From contig NC_043754.1 in assembly GCF_902148845.1 (NCBI RefSeq), positions 22,362,431-22,426,430 on the forward strand: a stretch of DNA of 64,000 bases, read 5' to 3'. Below are positions 1 to 26,377 of the stretch, in pieces (the stretch's first letter is position 1; every line of letters begins with the position of its first letter). Source of the DNA: Salarias fasciatus (Eukaryota > Chordata > Actinopteri > Blenniiformes > Blenniidae). The position numbers were made by a program, and so were the translations under genes. A model generated the notes under the pieces. It had not been told where the DNA came from. It saw only the letters and a list, made by a program, of their open reading frames with translations, and did not search any database.

Positions 1-276
1 TAGCGCGCCGCTGCTGCTCCACGGTGCTCACTCGTAGTGGACCGTCCAGCTCAATCGATTGAGCACAACTGTTAATTAGCCGCAAACGTGACGCTATTTT
101 TTTTTTTTTCCCCCGTCCATTGTCCGGGTGCTGCGGGCACGGACTGAAAAGGTCTGGCAGAAACCCTGTAAATTTGTAACTTCTGAAGAGCACTAATCAC
201 TGTATTAACGTCATCTTTTATCATGTTTTTAACGTAACATGTTTGACACAGGGACCCCCGATGAAACCCGACTTCT

Positions 277-426
277 GATGAGGGCCAAGGGGTATCCCAA
301 TTCATAGTGCTGCAAAGATAGCTCTAGCCCTCAGCCCTATTCTAAAAGGGGTAGGAGAGTGATAGGGGTAGGGCCAAGGGCAGAGGGGTAGGGGTAAGTG
401 GTAGAATTGGGATTGGCCCTCGTCAT
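277..426. mobile_element. Short inverted-repeat (MITE-like) fragment
   Basis: Positions 277-303 (GATGAGGGCCAA...TCCCAATTC) and 402-426 (GAATTGGGATTGGCCCTCGTC) are imperfect reverse complements. The sequence between them is G-rich (GGGGTAGGG words). The layout suggests a small non-autonomous DNA transposon, but I see no clear target-site duplication, so the family is unassigned. Confidence 0.4.
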
Positions 427-1328
427 ATCACCTCCCAGAGCCTCTGTATGAGCCCCCAGAAGTGAAAAATTCAGTCACCTCCCTCAATTGCGCACTCCAT
501 TTTTAAGGAAATATACACTCAAACACGCGATTCTGAAATCTTACTTTGTCTACGTCAACAAGACGAACACCCCCCCACCCCCACCCCCCCGAAGAGGATC
601 CAGCCTTTGGGGGCCCCCGGATAGGTGGTTATAGTAGTATGTGCTGCTGTAGCCTCATTAAGACGTTCAAATTTGAAAATTGTCTTTTTCCTCCTTGTCT
701 CACTACACCACATTTTTGAAAATGAAACAGAAACTTAAGCTGAACCGGTAGAGGAGATGTGCCTCTGACTGTGCCCCCACCGTGTGTGAGAGAGTGGGCG
801 TGGCCAGATGCGTTCAAGGGCATCCCGGAAAGTAGGCTGTGAAAAACAGGCTGTTTGGAGGGGGGCTCCTCAGAGCCACTTTTTAGACCGCTCAAACTCC
901 ACACATAGGATGAATTTGGGGCAAACAAACTTATATACTATGTTTTTGGGCTTCTGTGACCTATATGACGTGACTGAAAAATAGCATATGGGAGCTTTAA
1001 AAGAAGAAAAAGTTTAAAGGGACTTAAGGCAACTTTACAAAATTTACCTCAGTGCTGCCGCTAGGCGCTGTGGGTAACTGCAGCCACCAGCCAAGGCGGA
1101 ACGGGAGCGCGCACAAACACTTTACAGACTGTCCGTCTTCACAGCACTGCACCAGGGATTTTTTTGACTCACGAGAAAACGCTGGTAAAGTCCTTTTTTT
1201 CTTCTTCGAGGTGCACTTTTTTGTGCGGTTTGAGTGGATGCAAGTTGTTTGATGGCTGCTGAAGAATCCATTTGTATCCCAGCCAAGGCCGGATTAACCA
1301 TTAGGGCAACTGGACAAATCCCGAGGAT

Positions 1329-1368
1329 TTTTGTTTGTTTGTTTGTTTGTTTGTTTGTTCGTTTGTTT
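1329..1368. repeat. (GTTT)n tetranucleotide microsatellite
   Basis: About nine tandem GTTT units with one GTTC variant. Simple sequence with no sign of function. Confidence 0.85.
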
Positions 1369-1847
1369 AAATCCAAGGCGGAATGAGCGCAGCAGCTGCT
1401 TCTCTCCAGCCAGAGGCGCCGCTACTGGCTTGGGCCCCGAGCTGGAGGGGCCCCGAGGGACGGCTGACATCAGTAAATTTCAATGACAAATTAAAGGCGC
1501 TACGCTAGACGCTGCAACAACAGCGTGTCGAAAATCCCCCTCATGGGGCCCTTTCCGAGTGCTCAGCGGTTAGTTGCTGGTAGGAGGGCCCCGACAGACG
1601 GCGGACATCAGCGACACAACTTGAAATCCCCGGGATAATTTACACTGACACGTCTGGAACCTACCTAATGGGGCCCCACGACTACCCGGCTTGCATCAAC
1701 ATGGTGCATTACGTGCAGTCAATATTCGGCATTCAATAGTACGACGCCATGACTGCATTTGCACTTCATGCCACTAGGTGTGCTGTTTGCATGTTCAACC
1801 TTATTTTACACAGACACCACAGAAGAAGAAGGGCTGCAGGCTCTCTC

Positions 1848-2844
1848 CATAGATATCTTATAGAACACTAGATACCTCGTCTCCGCTGCTGGCCAATGAA
1901 GTCGGACCTCTGCAGAGGTCGGCCATCTTTGTACGGGAATCTGGCTCGCTCATTACATTGTGTTGATGAGACATGAACTGCTTAACAAGCTATAACTTGT
2001 TCAAATTTTTACCGATTTTCAAACGGTTTGGTTTGTAATAAACATCAAATCTCTGTTAATGACATGACATATGTTTGATGAGTATGGCATGCCTTAAATA
2101 TATATAATAAATATATATCATCGTAAATATTCATAATATTCTTCATATTAGGCTCCATGTTCAAATCCTGACACTGAGATATATTTATAGCACTTACGAA
2201 TAATTTAGACAAGCCATACATGTCCATATTTTTAGTTTTGTGTGAAAATATTTTCAGATGTGGCAGGGCTGCAGTGGAGGCTGAAGATAAACAATTTACC
2301 CACCTGAAACTTCAGAAATACTTAAATCTCATGAACCTCATTATATTGAATATATTATATTATTTTTCATTAATATATAACATTAAACAGTAACCTTCCA
2401 CATTATTGAATCTATTGTGAATGTATAATGTCCCCCCATTGATTATTTAAACATGAAATAGTGCACTAGAAAACACATTGTTTAAAAAAAAATATTTAAT
2501 TAGGCATTGTAAAAATGTATAAAAGGAGCTCAGAAAGTTTCAAGTCAAATAATGGAATTACAGTCACAATGTAATTAGGTAAACAAATAAAAGGCAACTG
2601 AGTGAATCTCTTGATCAATCAATTTTTATATAACTCAGAGTCACAACAGCAATTGCCTTTTAGTGCTTTAAGATGTTCCATTAAAAAAAATCAGTGAAAT
2701 AAGAGAATAAACGTCTGCACAGATCACCAACCTTACATTGCGTTCCACAGAAACTCTGACAGCTTTCCCGTACAAAGATGGCCGACCTCTGCGGACATCG
2801 TGGAATCTGCCGTGAGGCATCTAGTGTTCTATAAGATATCCATG
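1848..2844. mobile_element. Non-autonomous hAT-like DNA transposon
   Basis: The element starts CATAGATATCTTATAGAAC and ends with the near reverse complement GTTCTATAAGATATCCATG. The inverted repeat continues inward, imperfectly, for about 90 bp, and both ends share the segment AGGTCGGCCATCTTTGTACG in opposite orientation. Directly outside are perfect 8-bp direct repeats GCTCTCTC (1840-1847 and 2845-2852). An 8-bp duplication with a terminal CA is the hallmark of the hAT superfamily. The interior is AT-rich and encodes nothing recognisable, so it would depend on a transposase made elsewhere. The intact duplication suggests a fairly young insertion. Confidence 0.75.
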
Positions 2845-2852
2845 GCTCTCTC

Positions 2853-3586
2853 TGCATGTTGTGAGAAAAAGCCAGCAGGACGTGGTGATGTGTTCAATGA
2901 TGCGATGCAGCGATTTTTCAGTAAAAGAGAAGAAGTGAACTTGTTCCTCTTGTAACCGGGTTGAACCGATAAAAAGTGGTTGTAAACAATAATGGTCCAC
3001 AGGCTTTATGTTTCCCATAAATTTGTTAACTCGTGATTAGATTATTTTTTTTTATGTACTGTAAAATTGCACTTAAGAAACATGGACATGTAAAAATAAT
3101 TGTTGCTCTTAGAATTTTGAACTCGTCCTTTTTCTTGTTGTGAGAATGACTTATGTTTGGTAATAAATGCTTTGAGCATTTTCAGGCAAACTGATGATTA
3201 TTTCAGATTTTATCTTTTTTTTTTTTTTTGTCCATGAACTGTGACTGCAATGAAATAATTCAAACAAAAAGTTTTGAACTGCTTTCACTGTCACTGTCCC
3301 TGTTATTTAGCCTCCTTTATATGTTTACCCAAATTCAAGATTTTTTTACAAGTACGGTATTTGAGGTTTTCAGAGTGGTTGCTTTCTTTGAGTCAAAAAG
3401 TGGGTTTCTTTCTATGTAACCGGAGGGCTCATAGATCAGCTTAGACCAGGGTACTTGCTCCTGTTCTAACACTAAATGTGTGTTTGGGGGGCAATAAGTG
3501 CTTTAGGATTTTGTAGGCGTCAGAATTTTAGCTTGGAGGGAGGGGGCACTTTGAAAGAACTTGCCCAGGGGCACGTCAGTGTCTTA
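2853..3586. other. Gene-free spacer
   Basis: AT-rich sequence with poly-T runs between two transposons. I see no exon, RNA gene or repeat that I can support. Confidence 0.5.
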
Positions 3587-4082
3587 GGGTGCTTTCACAC
3601 CTACAGCATTTGGTCCGCTTGAAGCGGACTAGCGTCCCCAACTCCTGCAGGTTCGGTTCGTATGTGCTGGTGTGAAAGCGGACCAGTTAGTTTTGGTCCA
3701 GGACAAAGAACCGCACCGAGACCTCCTCGAGGAGGCGGTCTCGGTGCGGTCTCGGCGCGGTCCGCTGCTGGTGTGAACGTGGACCGGCCTCGGTCCTGTC
3801 CGCTCTGTTGTGGAGAAGGCTTTTTGGTCGGCGGAGGCTTCCGTAGCAAGCCGTGCGGCGCATCACGTCACACATGCTGGCCAATCAGGGTTCACTTCCG
3901 TCACCCAAAACACACTATTGTGTGAACAGCGCCACCAAGGGGCTGGAGGGTCATAGTGGATAGTTCATCTGCAAAAACAAGTGGTGTGAATGCGAACTGA
4001 ACTAGTTGACAGCTGCGACGTTGATGAATGATTTATGTCCGAACCGAACCACTCCAGCGGACTAGTAGGTGTGAAAGCACCC
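3587..4082. mobile_element. Harbinger-like MITE with TTA target duplication
   Basis: The ends are GGGTGCTTTCACACCTAC and its reverse complement GTAGGTGTGAAAGCACCC, flanked by TTA on both sides (3584-3586 and 4083-4085). A 3-bp TTA duplication with short terminal repeats fits the PIF/Harbinger group. The roughly 500-bp interior is GC-rich, contains further inverted 'ggtgtgaa' words and an internal palindromic stretch (around 3715-3765), and has no transposase. Confidence 0.7.
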
Positions 4083-4362
4083 TTAATCTGGCTCTGATCC
4101 CAGCAGTGTTTGAGTCCGCGTCCACGGCGGCCATGTTCTTCCTGTCGGCAACGTGCATACAGCGTCAATTTACGTCACATCCCCACGATTGTGCGGGAAA
4201 TTCGGACCACGAACTGCAGCCAATTTTGTGGCACACAGCCTGTATAAGGCAACAGACAGATACGCGGATTGGCCTGTTATTTTAGGTTTTTAATGCTTCA
4301 CGACCCATTAGCATTGAATAAACTGGAAATGCATGTGTAGTTTTTCACAAATCTTGCCTTAA

Positions 4363-4974
4363 AGGGGCTGTATCATGCAAAATTCACTTTTTGTATGTTT
4401 TTAAACACCCCCAAAGCGTTTTTTTTCCTCCGTGCCTGCGTGTTTAAGCTTTCAGAGAGGCAGCCCCTCCCGCACCCGTGAAAACGCTCTGTTTTCCCAC
4501 GTTGACGTCACACTGTGAAGACAGCTCCCCTGAGCCCCCCTCCCGCAGGCCCTCGGCAATCAGCGTTGCTGCTTTTTGTAACTCCTATTTTGAGGATAAA
4601 CTTTGACCGTGGTCTGAAAGCAACAGTCAAGCAAGAGCAAGAGTCTGAAGGGTCTGAAGGGTCTGAAGGGTCTGCGCTTGGTGAGTTTCTCACAGGAAAA
4701 GATGTGGAGAAGCTACAGCTAAAGAGCTAAAGCTAGCTAGCGTATTTGTTTTGAAGTGCTGATTGGTTGAAGTACGCTGTCAGTCAAAGTCCACAGGGGG
4801 AGAGGTGGGATTTTCAGTGAAACAGAGCGTTTTCTCTTCCGGGTTTCAGAATTAGCCCCATAAAAACTTTTATTTCACACAAAATGACTTTTCCTTAGCG
4901 CCAAAAATAAACTATTACCATGTTAGAGCCATTTCTAGGGTTTGGACGAGCTAAAAAAGCATGATACAGCCCCT
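4363..4974. mobile_element. TTAA-flanked (piggyBac-like) MITE
   Basis: Begins AGGGGCTGTATCATGC and ends with the exact reverse complement GCATGATACAGCCCCT, a 16-bp terminal inverted repeat. TTAA flanks both ends (4359-4362 and 4975-4978), the target preference of piggyBac-type transposases. The 612-bp interior encodes no transposase, so this is a non-autonomous copy. Confidence 0.7.
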
Positions 4975-5204
4975 TTAAGTCCCTTTAAGCACATCCCAGC
5001 AAACCAGTTCTGCCTGGTGCACTATTCAAAAATGCAATACAAATATAGATAAAAATTTCAGAAATAAAATAATGCTCAGTCTCAAATAGCCACTGAAGCT
5101 AACTAAATTCAAAATTAATACTAAAACTAACTTAATGCAGCAATTCAAAATGAATACTACAAGTATAACATGCCTCTAATTTGAATTCTATTCACATTGA
5201 ATTT

Positions 5205-5304
5205 CCACTCAAGTGTGCTATAATTAATCCTGGATTAATTTTTATAACACTTTAATTTGTGGTGTGATTAATTAATCTAATTAATGCATTAAAGTGACAG
5301 CCCT
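5205..5304. mobile_element. Probable solo end of a DNA transposon
   Basis: The AT-rich stretch ends GCATTAAAGTGACAGCCCTAG. Read in reverse it begins CTAGGGCTGTCACTTTAATG, which resembles hAT-type ends. I could not find the matching opposite end nearby, so the element is truncated or the resemblance is accidental. Confidence 0.35.
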
Positions 5305-5430
5305 AGTTAAAATATCAGGAGAAGAAATATGGTCGGTTCAACGCCAGGACCTTCATCACCAGAGACCAGCAGAGTTAGAACGACGCCGCTGAGTGGATCC
5401 AGGACCTCAACACCAGGACCTCCGATCTGT

Positions 5431-5497
5431 GCTACATGCTACACGCTACAGGCTACACGCTACATGCTCCACACTACATGCTACACGCTACAGGCTA
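5431..5497. repeat. About 10-bp tandem repeat (GCTACAYGCT)
   Basis: Roughly seven diverged copies of GCTACACGCT/GCTACATGCT in a row. Simple minisatellite with no coding potential. Confidence 0.7.
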
Positions 5498-5896
5498 AAG
5501 AGTTTCAGAGCGGACACACCAGTGATGCTACATGCTAAACATGATTAAAGTCTGACTGACACACTCATTAACAACAAGCCGGAGTCTTTAACACTGATTC
5601 ATCTCCATCCTACACAGCCGTCATCTCTCCAGCTGCAGCTCGGCTCCACCGAGGACGTTTTCACACAAAGGGCGTCGTGAATCCTTTCAAAATAAAACCC
5701 CCCTTGTTGAAAACTGACTGTCATTGTAGCCGCAGAGCAGAGGTCAGAGTCAACACACGGCTCCACTTCTGGACCTTCAGCAGGAGAATCGGGGGCAAGA
5801 GAAAGAGCACTGTTCTCTGTGAGAAGCAGCCCCTGAGCACCGGTCAGGAGTTGAACAAACGCCCGGTGTTGGTTATGTAACTGACTCCTGCCCGGT

Positions 5897-5916
5897 GCAT
5901 GCTGGGAGTTGTGGTT
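5897..5916. promoter_or_regulatory. ZNF143/STAF-like binding site
   Basis: GCATGCTGGGAGTTGTGGTT is the reverse complement of the ZNF143 consensus core (ACTACAAYTCCCAGCATGC) with only slight mismatch. The site is a known mark of vertebrate promoters. It is followed by about 200 bp of GC-rich sequence. Which transcript it would serve is not clear. Confidence 0.5.
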
Positions 5917-6888
5917 CACGGCGGCGCTGATGTTTGCCGTGACTTTGCCGCCGACCTCGGCGCCGCTTTAATTCTATTATCTCAGTATTTCCGTCGTCAC
6001 AGCTGCTGGCTTTTAATCCGCGGACCTTTAACAGGAGCTGCTGCTCTTGATGTCTTCTGCGCCGCCTCGCAGGGGACGGGGGGAAACCCGAGCCGCGGGG
6101 GCTAAACGGGGAACACGGGGTTAACGAATGGTGGGCACCTATAGCGGAGGCTCTGGTTTGTAGTTCAGTTTTAGGTTTCAGCAGCTCGGATGTGGCTCTG
6201 TGTAAAACTTCAATTACAAGTTGTCTGTGTGGGTTTTACATGTTTCGTCAGGTTGTATCTGCTGGAGTTTGGTCTGGATTCTGCCTGAGAAGCGGCCGAA
6301 TGTGAGCGAGCGGCGATTACTACCGCTCGACTGCAGGAAACTTCAAAACAAACATGTTTCCTGAGGAGTTCTGGACTGTTTATGTTTTCTCATGCGGCTT
6401 GTCCCGTAGAGAGTCTGTCACAAATCCAGTCCCCTTCACAGTGACGGCTTTTAGGGATTTTTATCAGCTTGGTTTGAATAACATGAGAATTTTGGATACT
6501 CCCTTCAGAAAAAGCTGAGATGAAGCAGCAGGAGTGAGAACGAGTCCAGATGGAGAGCCTGATCTCTGCCACGCTGAAGGAAACGATGCAGACAGACATA
6601 CTCTCTCTGGACTTCTGGGTTGTTAGTAAATATCCTTATCTGTACATGAAAGGTGGTCCCTTCCTCTGAATCTGTCTGCAGCAGGAGGTTTATAGATGTG
6701 TTTATATTCAGTTTGCTGTAGATCAGTGTGAGACGTCCGTGATGTTGTAGACGTTCCTGTATGTGGATGAGGATATTGTCCTTTATAGATCCGTGTGTGA
6801 TCCATGAAGTCTCAGCTCATAGGTCTGTGTGTTATAAGTCTATAGATGTGTGTTTGACAGTATTCCTGTCTCGGATCTGTGTGTGTGA

Positions 6889-14559
<7,671 letters not shown>

Positions 14560-15043
14560 GCCGCCGCTGCCGTGGAGCCGCCGCCGCCGCGCTGATCCAG
14601 GCTTTTCACCACACCCCCCAAGTTTACCGCCGCACCCTGTTGCTCGCCAGGCGGACGCCGCTGTGGCCCCTGAGGGACCGTGCACCTGGCTCTTAAAGGG
14701 ACAGGCCCGTTTCTCCCTCCTCAAGCTGCTGAACTGGACTCAGCCGCACTTCCAGCGGCTCGCCGGCAGGAGGCGCCACTTTAAACTTCATTACATCAGT
14801 GTTTTTAAAATGTGTGACTGTTTCTGTCGGAGGCGAACCGACCTCACGGTACCGGACAGCCGAGCTGCAGCCGGCGGTGCTCTGCAGCCTGACTGTGATG
14901 CATGATGGGAACTGAGCCATTTCCCGTGTTTGTGGGGGAGTTTAGGACATTTTGACGTGGTGTTTAGCGTTTGAAGAGGTGTTGTCACGTCCCACCCAGC
15001 TGTCTGGTTTGATTGTAGTTGTTTTTCTTGAAAAACACTTTCT

Positions 15044-15049
15044 AATAAA
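15044..15049 (+). terminator. stim1: Probable stim1 poly(A) signal
   Basis: AATAAA about 485 bp after the stim1 stop codon, followed by a GT-rich stretch. It would give a 3' UTR of roughly 500 bp. Confidence 0.65.
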
Positions 15050-15065
15050 TGTTAAGTTAACGTGC

Positions 15066-15828
15066 AGGTTGGTCTGCAGAGACTGAGGAGCTGTGACGTG
15101 TCGCGTTCAGGTGGAGCTCTGTTAAACCAATCAGGATGCAGGAGGGGCATCGCCACTCAGCAGGATGATCCAGGCTGCTGGTGGTGCCTTCACTGACCTC
15201 TCCCCTGACTGGGACATTGACCTGAGAGATGAAAGCTTCCAGCCAGCAGGTGGCAGCACAGAGTCAGCGTGGGAGAAGCTGACAGTCCTGTGGAGGTGTG
15301 GAGTGTTTCTACCTTTTCTCCTCCTTCAGAGCGCTGCAGCCCCCCACCCCACCCTCCACCCCCACCCCGCCTCTTCCTCTTCCTGCGCTCAGACGACAAA
15401 CCAACGGTTTTGAACAGAAACTGGAAAGTTTGTTCTTTTGTCGGAAGACAAAAAAAAAAAATTTCTCTGAAAGTGATGAGATGAAAACAGAAGTGAAACT
15501 TTACAAACATCCTGAGGCTCTCTTTCCCTCACACTCACACACACACACACACACACACACTATATCACTATAATATATATAAATTATCTATGTGTGTATT
15601 CAGTGTTTACAGAAACCTCTGATGGTTGCGTTCCCTGTGGCGGTGCAGACACACACGTGCGCTGCGTTCGATGGAAATGAAAGAGTTGAAGACGAGCAGC
15701 AAACAACAGAGAAGTGATGAGCATGTGACAGAACATGAGCTGCGGTCGCTAGCTCGCTCTCTCTCTCTCTCGCTCTCTCTTCCTCTGTATGAGCAGAGGT
15801 CTCTCGCCCTCCGTCCTGACTGGGCTGC
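15066..15828. other. stim1-rcsd1 spacer
   Basis: About 0.8 kb between the stim1 poly(A) signal and the rcsd1 promoter. It holds a short (CA)n (about 15534-15560), a (TC)n run (around 15757-15782) and pyrimidine-rich stretches. No exon is seen. Confidence 0.5.
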
Positions 15829-15837
15829 TATATTTAA
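15829..15837 (+). promoter_or_regulatory. rcsd1: TATA-like box of rcsd1
   Basis: TATATTTAA lies about 80 bp before the proposed rcsd1 start codon at 15910, a fitting distance for a TATA box with a short 5' UTR. Confidence 0.45.
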
Positions 15838-15909
15838 CTGCAGGCCTGCTCGCTCTCCTTCTCACACACACTCGACGGGGGACGAGGCGGCCGGGCGACG
15901 AGCAGCAGG

Positions 15910-23482
<7,573 letters not shown>

Positions 23483-23731
23483 CCCCTGAGACGCCTCACT
23501 GTGGTCCAACTCCTGGCGATGGCGGAGGAGGCGGAGCTCCTGAGCTGATGTGCTGGCGAGGGAGGCGCGGCTGATCCGGGGGTCAAGCTTTGACTCCTGA
23601 GTGGAGTTTTTGTATCGTTGAGAAAATAATGTGACTTTTTGTGACTTTTTCCTGATGTTTTGTGATTTTAAAGCGGTCGAGTGCAAAGTTTTAAAATCCT
23701 CAAAAAATGTTCACAGCTGTGAGAAGATTTT

Positions 23732-23737
23732 AATAAA
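23732..23737 (+). terminator. rcsd1: Probable rcsd1 poly(A) signal
   Basis: AATAAA about 250 bp after the proposed last stop codon at 23480-23482. It supports the view that rcsd1 continues past the minisatellite to a terminal exon at 23459. Confidence 0.6.
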
Positions 23738-23922
23738 AAAGTGTTACTAGAAACCACCAATGGGAGATTTCTACTGTTTCACACAAACAACACCAAAAGT
23801 GACCTCAGAGACGGGGGCAGTGAACTGTGTCATAACTGAATCCAGTTCAGTTACATTACACCAACCAATGGGTGAAGAGCAGCATCCTGTAGCACAACAG
23901 TAACTGCTCCATACAGATTTTA

Positions 23923-24022
<100 letters not shown>

Positions 24023-24466
24023 ATACCTAATTGGATGGTTTCCCAAAGCAGCAGATTTTTAAGTTTTGGCGTCAGTGTAAATAAATAATAATGAATAATT
24101 TTATTTTGATTACGTTATTTTTAAATCAAATCTGTGAGACAAAAAATACACTTTACTGTTGAGTTTTTGAACTTGCTATAAACTGTAAATGATCCCAAAC
24201 TGTTTTCAGTGAAGAGACCGTGAGGCTGCGTGCGCAGAGCAGAAGTGAGGGTGTTTCCTAAAGTCTTCTTTTTGAGCTCTTGAGGAATTGTTTGGTTTTT
24301 CAAACGACAGGGATGTCTGGAGATCAACAGAGATCAAGTTGAATGGAACTGAACAGACTGAATCACAACGAGATTAAAGGAGTTAAAACTTTCCGGTTAC
24401 AGCATATAAAGGTTTGTTTCTGAGGACAAGCAGGTATAAATGGTGTTCATTGTGTGTGTGTGTGTG

Positions 24467-24592
24467 TATAAATAGACAGCCCAGATAGGTGATCGGTGTG
24501 TGTGGAGGGGGTGCAGGAGGATTTCCCTGCTGGCCGTCCTCCAGCAGACTGAGGAGGCGTTATGAGAGCTGGCTGGACGCTGCTGCTGCTGG
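24467..24592 (+). other. Orphan first-exon candidate with TATA box
   Basis: TATAAATAG at 24467-24475 is followed 87 bp later by ATG (24562), which starts MRAGWTLLLL and runs into a possible donor GG|GTAATC at 24593. This looks like the first exon of a gene for a secreted protein: basic residue, then a hydrophobic run. I found no matching downstream exons before the GCAP gene, so it may be a gene remnant, a gene with exons I cannot recognise, or chance. Confidence 0.3.
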
Positions 24593-25071
24593 GTAATCGC
24601 TCTGATCCTCTGATACACTCACATCGCTGCCGCCGCCGCCTCAAATAACTCAGATCAGCCGCCGCTCTGGAAACTCTGCCCTCTCTGCCAAAAACCAGCC
24701 CCGTCGTGAAAGGACACACAACCGGAGACCTCGACGCAAACCACACAATGGAGAGACCTGCTGCCTCCAACAGCCAATCAGAGAGCTTTCCTGTCTGTCA
24801 CTGAGGTGACGCAAGGGGCGGGGCTTAAAGAGCAAGGTTAGCATCCCTGAATCCCCGATGGAGCTGGTCCAGCAAACCACAATGAAACACCTGAGGGTGC
24901 TGGAAGGAAGACACCCAGCAGCCACAGGAGACCACGAGAAGACACAAAATGCAAAGACACACAAAAACTATCAGGACAGAAAACTGCAAAGACAACACAA
25001 CTACAAAGACTCACAAAAGACTGCACAGACACACACAGACACACACACACACACAGACACACACACACACA

Positions 25072-25109
<38 letters not shown>

Positions 25110-26250
25110 CACGAACACGAACAAACAAACTGCAAAGTCACAAAAGACTGCAATGACAACACTACTACAAAGACACACGGAAAAACAAAAACTGACAGAA
25201 AAAAAAACAACTACAGAGACAAAACTGCAAAGAAACAAATACAAATGCACAAAATAAACAAATGAAAAGACACACAAAATGGCACTCAACAACTTAAAAT
25301 ACACAAAACTGCAAAAACACAAAACAGCCAAAAACTGACAAAGAAGCAAAAAAAAAGAAGAAAAAAAAAAACTGCCCGCCAGAAAACAACTGCAAAGTCA
25401 CAAATAAATCTGTAGCCACAGTAATCCTCCCTGCTTGTTTTATGTTTGTGTTATTTTGGTTGTTTTTGTGTCTTTACGATTGTTGTGTCTCTCTTTGCGT
25501 TTGGTGTGTGTGTCTTTGTGTTTCTTTTGTCTCACTGTGGCGTTGTAGTGATTTTGTGACTCATGAGTGAATAAAAGTGAACGTCCAGCCCGGCCTTTCC
25601 ACACATCCTGAGCTTTACTTAGAAACAATGTCGGTGTGTGTTAATCAGATGAGTCCCTCAGTCTGCCAGCAGGTTAGATCAGAGCTGCGCTCGTCTGTGG
25701 AAAACACACTTCCACACCGCTCGCCGTGACGTGTCCCCCGCCGCCGTCTCCCCCCGTTTAACTCTGCATCCCAATCTGGCTGATTGAGGGAAACTTCCAG
25801 AACAGCGTTTCAGGCTGTAACCATGGTAACATGTTTGAATTTTACCATGACCCCACACCTGATCTATAGTTAGCATGCTAACACACTGATGCCTACTGAT
25901 TTACAGAAGAGGAGGCTGAAGAATAAAAACCTCTTTGGAACATTTGTTTACACTATGGGTCAAGCTGTTGGTGGCGCTGCATCAAAAAAATCTTTTTTAA
26001 TGCCGACTGAAATTAAGTTTTGGTTGTTTTGTGTCTTCTTTGCCTTGGTGTGAGTGTTGCCTTGGCTGAACCAGGACACCCAGGTCATGATGTTATATAA
26101 GTCTCCTGGTTCCAGGTCCTAGCGGCCAGCCCCGCCGCCCTGGGGGGGGGTTGGCGGCTCCTCCTCCCGGCTCGGCCTCTGGCACCGCAGCCTGATCTCA
26201 TTAGGGGGTTATTTTGGGTGCTTTCCTGATTCTTCCTGTGAGACCTAAGA
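24593..26250. other. Gene-poor spacer with simple repeats
   Basis: Contains CA-rich and 'caaagacac' degenerate repeats (24940-25400) and a (CA)n array (25020-25108). The part from about 26100 is GC-rich and probably belongs to the promoter and 5' UTR of the GCAP gene; CTCATTAGG near 26196 could be a homeodomain site of the photoreceptor type, but I would not insist. Confidence 0.45.
25020..25108. repeat. (CA)n / (ACAG) microsatellite
   Basis: CA units interrupted by ACAGAC, embedded in eroded 'caaagac' repeats. Confidence 0.85.
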
Positions 26251-26288
26251 GGGTTAGTCAGTCCTGCGGCGTGCCGGGAGCGGGCTGG

Positions 26289-26369
26289 ATGTGGGCCGAC
26301 TGGAGCCTCCTGCTGCCGAAGCTGCTGCCGGACTCGGACTGCGCCGCTTCCTCTGGGTCCCGGTCCTGA
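26289..26369 (+). promoter_or_regulatory. Possible upstream ORF in the GCAP 5' leader
   Basis: ATG at 26289 opens a 26-codon frame (MWADWSLLLPKLLPDS...) that stops at 26367-26369, nine bases before the GCAP start codon and in another frame. If transcription starts upstream of 26289, this uORF could lower GCAP translation. The transcript start is not known. Confidence 0.35.
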
Positions 26370-26377
26370 CGAGGGTC

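Larger units (their letters stand above)
1..1847. other. Gene-free left flank
   Basis: No reading frame here resembles a protein I know, and there is no chain of exons with matching phases. The stretch holds a small inverted repeat (277-426), a (GTTT)n run near 1329-1368, and two diverged copies of a GC-rich segment (around 1440-1500 and 1585-1640) that share 'ggccccgag/aca' followed by 'gacggcggacatcag'-like sequence. The segment near 1010-1080, starting TTAAAGGGACTTAAGGC, looks like one end of a TTAA-type transposon whose partner end I could not find. Confidence 0.5.

Noticed and set aside
5899-6105. stim1 first exon encoding a signal peptide
   Set aside because: The frame from ATG at 5900 has no N-terminal hydrophobic core of the right kind and no donor in the phase needed to join 6908.
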